A stretch of DNA of 64,000 nucleotides, from positions 124,001 to 188,000 of the forward strand of contig NZ_VLLI01000012.1 of assembly GCF_007830615.1 (NCBI RefSeq). Reading direction: 5' to 3'. The notes under the pieces are model-generated. The model was not told the origin of the DNA and did not search any database. It worked only from the letters and a program-made list of their open reading frames with translations. Below, piece by piece: positions 62,741-64,000 of the stretch; position 1 is the first letter of the stretch; every line of letters starts with the position of its first letter. The translations under genes were made by a program, and so were the position numbers. Origin of the DNA: Mucilaginibacter frigoritolerans. Its GTDB lineage: Bacteria; Bacteroidota; Bacteroidia; Sphingobacteriales; Sphingobacteriaceae.

Positions 62741-64000
62741 CTATACTTTTTTTGTCTGATGTTTTTTTTTAGGCTTATTTTGAGTGTTAATATTAGGCGG
62801 GTTGATATTGGGTGGGTGGGTTGGCCTCACGTTTCTTTTCAAATCTAACCTAATCCATTGTTGGCCTATAAATACCTTAGTAACTATCACTTCTAAAACC
62901 TGTCCTATTACAAGATTAGCCATATAGTTCGCATATTCGTAACCTGCTTTGGTAAAAGATGAACCAGGTATCCTACCAACCAGACCATTTTCAAGCGACA
63001 CTTTTACAAAATTTTCGTCAATTTGCAATACCTTCCCGTTAAAATTTGTACCAATAACAAGCGCTTCGTGTATTTTAGGCCATGGGTCTTCAATCAGTGC
63101 CCTTGGACTACTTACAATAGTTTTATTTTCGTCATCCACACTTAAAACCTTACAATTAATGGTTTTTCCAATTGCAATTAAATTAGTGTCGTAATCTTCT
63201 CCGTTCCATGATAATTCTTTTATTGGTGCAATTACTTCAATAGTATTTCTATACAAGCATTTTAAATTTACGCTATCTAAAAAAACAATTTCCAAATCAA
63301 TAATATCATTTACCAAGGGGTGTTGAATTACGGACCATGGATGAGGTTGAGCAGCCTTTAAGCTAAGAGTAATGTTACAATTATCGAGATCAATGTTTTT
63401 TATAGTAAACGGATAGTTTTTGCCAACCGAAAGTATATCAGTACAGGTATGAAAACTTAACCATGAGCAATCGGATTGAACTATAGTCGCATCAACTCCA
63501 AGGAACGTAACCAGCGCTATTTCAGTTGAACAATCAAACACACTGCCATCCACGTTCATTCCAGCTACCATATTGCTTGCTTGTACTTTTTTCAAAAACG
63601 TTTCATTGGAATAAAGCTTGTTTCTTCTTAAGCAACATATACTTACGTTAGACTTGGAAAGAATTTTATCTTTTGAACGATCGATTCTGTCAATTGAAAC
63701 TCTTTGATTGCCGTCAAGAACTTTAACAAATTTGCCCAAAAAATCAAAGGCAGGGGGATATGCAACCACATAAATACTATCAGAACCTTTTTCAAGATTA
63801 ATATTTAAACGTTTTAAATATGGATATAGCCCTTTTCTTGACGACATTATCGCTCTGGCAAGCAAAATAATACTTACTTTGAATGTTTCAGAAAAATGTT
63901 CTAATTGATTATCCTCGCCTATTTCACGCTCTGCGATATGTGTTAAAAACTCAACAAACTTTATTAAAGCACCTGTCCTATCATTAGTATCAGCATCACC
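62741..64000 (-). CDS. S1-repeat RNA-binding-like protein, N-terminus beyond window
   Basis: The frame is open to the window edge; 419 codons are seen. Translated from the edge, it begins GDADTNDRTGALIKFVEFL, then a helical region and four S1/OB-like units, e.g. SIYVVAYPPAFDFLGKFV, GVDATIVQSDCSWLSFHTC, GKVLQIDENFVKVSLENGLVGRIP and LVIGQVLEVIVTKVFIGQQWIRLDL. The tail is proline, asparagine and lysine rich (basic). It is probably an RNA-binding protein; a TTG-initiated shorter form at 63865 is an artefact of truncation. Confidence 0.65.
   Translation of the reverse strand, partial: GDADTNDRTGALIKFVEFLTHIAEREIGEDNQLEHFSETFKVSIILLARAIMSSRKGLYPYLKRLNINLEKGSDSIYVVAYPPAFDFLGKFVKVLDGNQRVSIDRIDRSKDKILSKSNVSICCLRRNKLYSNETFLKKVQASNMVAGMNVDGSVFDCSTEIALVTFLGVDATIVQSDCSWLSFHTCTDILSVGKNYPFTIKNIDLDNCNITLSLKAAQPHPWSVIQHPLVNDIIDLEIVFLDSVNLKCLYRNTIEVIAPIKELSWNGEDYDTNLIAIGKTINCKVLSVDDENKTIVSSPRALIEDPWPKIHEALVIGTNFNGKVLQIDENFVKVSLENGLVGRIPGSSFTKAGYEYANYMANLVIGQVLEVIVTKVFIGQQWIRLDLKRNVRPTHPPNINPPNINTQNKPKKKHQTKKV

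Larger units (their letters stand above)
50200..64000. mobile_element. Integrated mobilizable element at tRNA-Lys, right end beyond window
   Basis: Starts at the tRNA-Lys 3' end and runs at least to the window edge. It carries a serine recombinase next to the tRNA, MobC-like protein, VirD4-type coupling protein and relaxase, but none of the type IV secretion assembly genes (VirB4, TraJ-N) in view, so it looks like an integrative and mobilizable element rather than a full conjugative one. No second copy of the tRNA 3' end was found, so the right boundary is unknown. Genes at 62-64 kb may be element or chromosome. Confidence 0.65.

Noticed and set aside
63866-64000. A TTG start at 63865 for the S1-repeat protein
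   Set aside because: The frame is open to the window edge, so the true start is outside.
50200-64000. Second copy of the tRNA-Lys 3' end as right attachment site
   Set aside because: No long match to the tRNA 3' half was found by eye to the right of 50.4 kb; the element probably extends past the window.

Overview
The window looks like chromosome from a Bacteroidota bacterium of the Sphingobacteriaceae type (Mucilaginibacter/Pedobacter-like). The reasons are the family content (DUF4403 and DUF4397 lipoproteins, DUF3822 next to rsmD, TspO, an ABC-F ATPase of the YbiT kind), the near absence of Shine-Dalgarno sequences, and promoters with the Bacteroidota -7 element TAnnTTTG, often only a few bases upstream of the ATG. 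No species can be named from the sequence alone. Roughly the first 50.1 kb is ordinary chromosome; from a tRNA-Lys gene at 50.13 kb to the right edge it is an integrated mobilizable element with cargo.

0-9.4 kb: a ferritin fragment, small metabolic and stress genes (two VOC proteins, a methyltransferase, CutC, glycosylasparaginase), a WYL regulator facing a DUF2007 gene across matched divergent promoters, EVE, SRPBCC and GyrI-like genes, and an NmrA-AraC pair. 9.6-18.4 kb: two YncE-type beta-propellers, then a tightly coupled vWA/PP2C/kinase operon equivalent to E. coli yegL-yegK-yegI (the TerY-P triad), an SDR and an SF1 helicase. 18.4-28.9 kb: lipoproteins, SDR plus AraC, a papain-like protein, two universal stress proteins, a MarR regulator and a PiT phosphate transporter. 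29.2-36.6 kb: a complete RND efflux operon (adaptor, pump, outer-membrane channel) and a divergence-free TetR gene upstream; the same TTAACAnnGTTAA palindrome occurs twice before the adaptor and once before tetR, which marks the probable operator. 37-50 kb: histidine kinase, CDF transporter, TspO, RecD-like helicase, GtrA, DUF3822-rsmD, a DeoR/Nudix divergent pair with four ATCAA repeats exactly 10 bp apart, coaD, Nudix/pyrE sharing one CATG for both start codons, and an ABC-F protein.

50.1-64 kb: the element. A large serine recombinase gene runs antisense into the 3' half of tRNA-Lys(CTT), across the tRNA terminator. Upstream of it, all on the minus strand and mostly overlapping by ATGA, are two very short ORFs, an acidic repeat protein, a MobC-like RHH protein, a VirD4-type coupling protein, a 38-residue membrane peptide, a lipoprotein and a four-helix membrane protein. 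On the plus strand, the relaxase lies 7 kb away, separated from MobC by an A+T-rich cargo: a 929-residue membrane-anchored P-loop NTPase with C-terminal TPR-like repeats (a STAND-like architecture) and an unknown 196-residue protein. Beyond the relaxase are an exported protein with a perfect metzincin zinc motif and a truncated S1-repeat protein that leaves the window. The right end of the element is not in the window. The NTPase cargo, with or without its neighbours, is the best candidate for an undescribed (perhaps defence) system; this is inference from architecture and context.
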